A DNA stretch of 64,000 bases, from assembly GCF_900109095.1 (NCBI RefSeq), contig NZ_FNYZ01000001.1:744001-808000 (forward strand), given 5' to 3'. The stretch comes from Sphingobium sp. AP50 (lineage in GTDB: Bacteria; Pseudomonadota; Alphaproteobacteria; Sphingomonadales; Sphingomonadaceae). This document shows, piece by piece, positions 63,820-64,000 of this stretch. The position numbers and the translations under genes are program-made. The notes beneath the pieces were generated by a model. The model did no database searches. It saw nothing but the letters and a program-made list of their open reading frames with translations, and was not told where the DNA came from. The stretch's first letter is position 1, and every line of letters starts with the position of its first letter.

Positions 63820-64000
63820 ATGACCTTGCATCCCCAGATCGCGGCCTTCGCCGCCCAGCTTGACGATCTTGCCCGCCTGCTGAAGGCGCAGGACAACCGC
63901 CTCTGGGCGGACCGGATCGCGCTTATCCATTGCACCGTTGCGGACTCCAATTTTGCTGGCGTCGAACGCTTTCTGGCGCTGTTCGAAGGGGAGGGCGGCT
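63820..64000 (+). CDS. Hypothetical protein, cut by the right window edge
   Basis: Open to the end of the window: at least 60 residues, starting MTLHPQIAAFAAQLDDLARL and continuing NRLWADRIALIHCTVADSN. No domain recognised. An ATG is available at 63820, with no clear ribosome-binding site. The frame and codon use look coding; the rest lies beyond base 64000. Confidence 0.55.
   Translation, partial: MTLHPQIAAFAAQLDDLARLLKAQDNRLWADRIALIHCTVADSNFAGVERFLALFEGEGG

Noticed and set aside
1-64000. tRNA, rRNA, CRISPR arrays, insertion sequences, prophage or toxin-antitoxin loci
   Set aside because: None seen on reading; repeats present are palindromic intergenic elements without spacers or transposase genes. 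A covariance-model tRNA search was not possible here.

Overview
The window reads as chromosomal DNA of a GC-rich alphaproteobacterium, most likely a sphingomonad (Sphingobium or a close relative). The grounds are gene order and content: a complete dcw cell-division/cell-wall cluster with an alphaproteobacterial FtsZ tail, the argS-SPOR-nagZ-scpAB-tatABC block, the ispH-thrB-rnhA block, the helicase-S4-fdxA-carD block, and a phosphatase matching the Sphingomonas SPAP/PafA type. No rRNA, tRNA, insertion sequence, prophage or CRISPR array was seen. The species assignment is inference; no search was run.

Layout. 1-2 kb: OmpR-type regulator (5' end missing) and its histidine kinase. 2-3 kb: serine acetyltransferase. 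3.2-4.9 kb: secreted alkaline phosphatase. 5-7.8 kb: DsbD-like thiol-disulfide transporter and TlyA rRNA methyltransferase. 7.9-12 kb: RND efflux adaptor and pump. 12-15.3 kb: TspO, UbiK, YbjN, ProC, a one-domain asparaginase and a small membrane protein. 15.4-21 kb (mostly minus strand): Tat-signal aminotransferase, CarD, FdxA, S4 protein, SUV3-like helicase. 21.3-27 kb: M23 peptidase, nucleotidyltransferase, then rnhA, thrB and ispH (minus), and a lipoprotein. 27-35.4 kb: argS, a SPOR protein, an inserted TetR/Rieske oxygenase pair, nagZ, scpAB, tatABC. 35.4-40.4 kb: excalibur protein, a 42-residue entericidin-like lipoprotein, cell-wall hydrolase, cysteine synthase and two membrane proteins. 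40.4-60 kb: the dcw cluster mraZ-rsmH-ftsL-ftsI-murE-murF-mraY-murD-ftsW-murG-murC-orf65-murB-DUF4262-ddl-ftsQ-ftsA-ftsZ. 60-64 kb: TPR/SPOR protein, a small minus-strand gene, dgt and a truncated gene at the right edge.

How the genes work together. The dcw genes make lipid II (murC-F, mraY, murG, murB, ddl) and build the septum (ftsZ, A, Q, L, I, W). Most adjacent genes overlap as ATGA, TGATG or TAATG, which predicts translational coupling from mraZ to ddl. NagZ, the SleB-type hydrolase, the M23 peptidase and two SPOR proteins are further wall-related functions. EpsC and CysK are the two steps from serine to cysteine.

Most unusual points: (i) a 127-bp three-stem palindromic element between murE and murF that carries a 53-codon frame overlapping both neighbours, so coupling appears kept; (ii) a DUF4262 gene of AT-richer composition between murB and ddl; (iii) a TetR-Rieske pair with a clear operator palindrome inside the argS-tatC block; (iv) a 10-bp-phased MraZ-box array before mraZ; (v) several families of dispersed palindromic repeats; (vi) a codon-usage patch inside murD.
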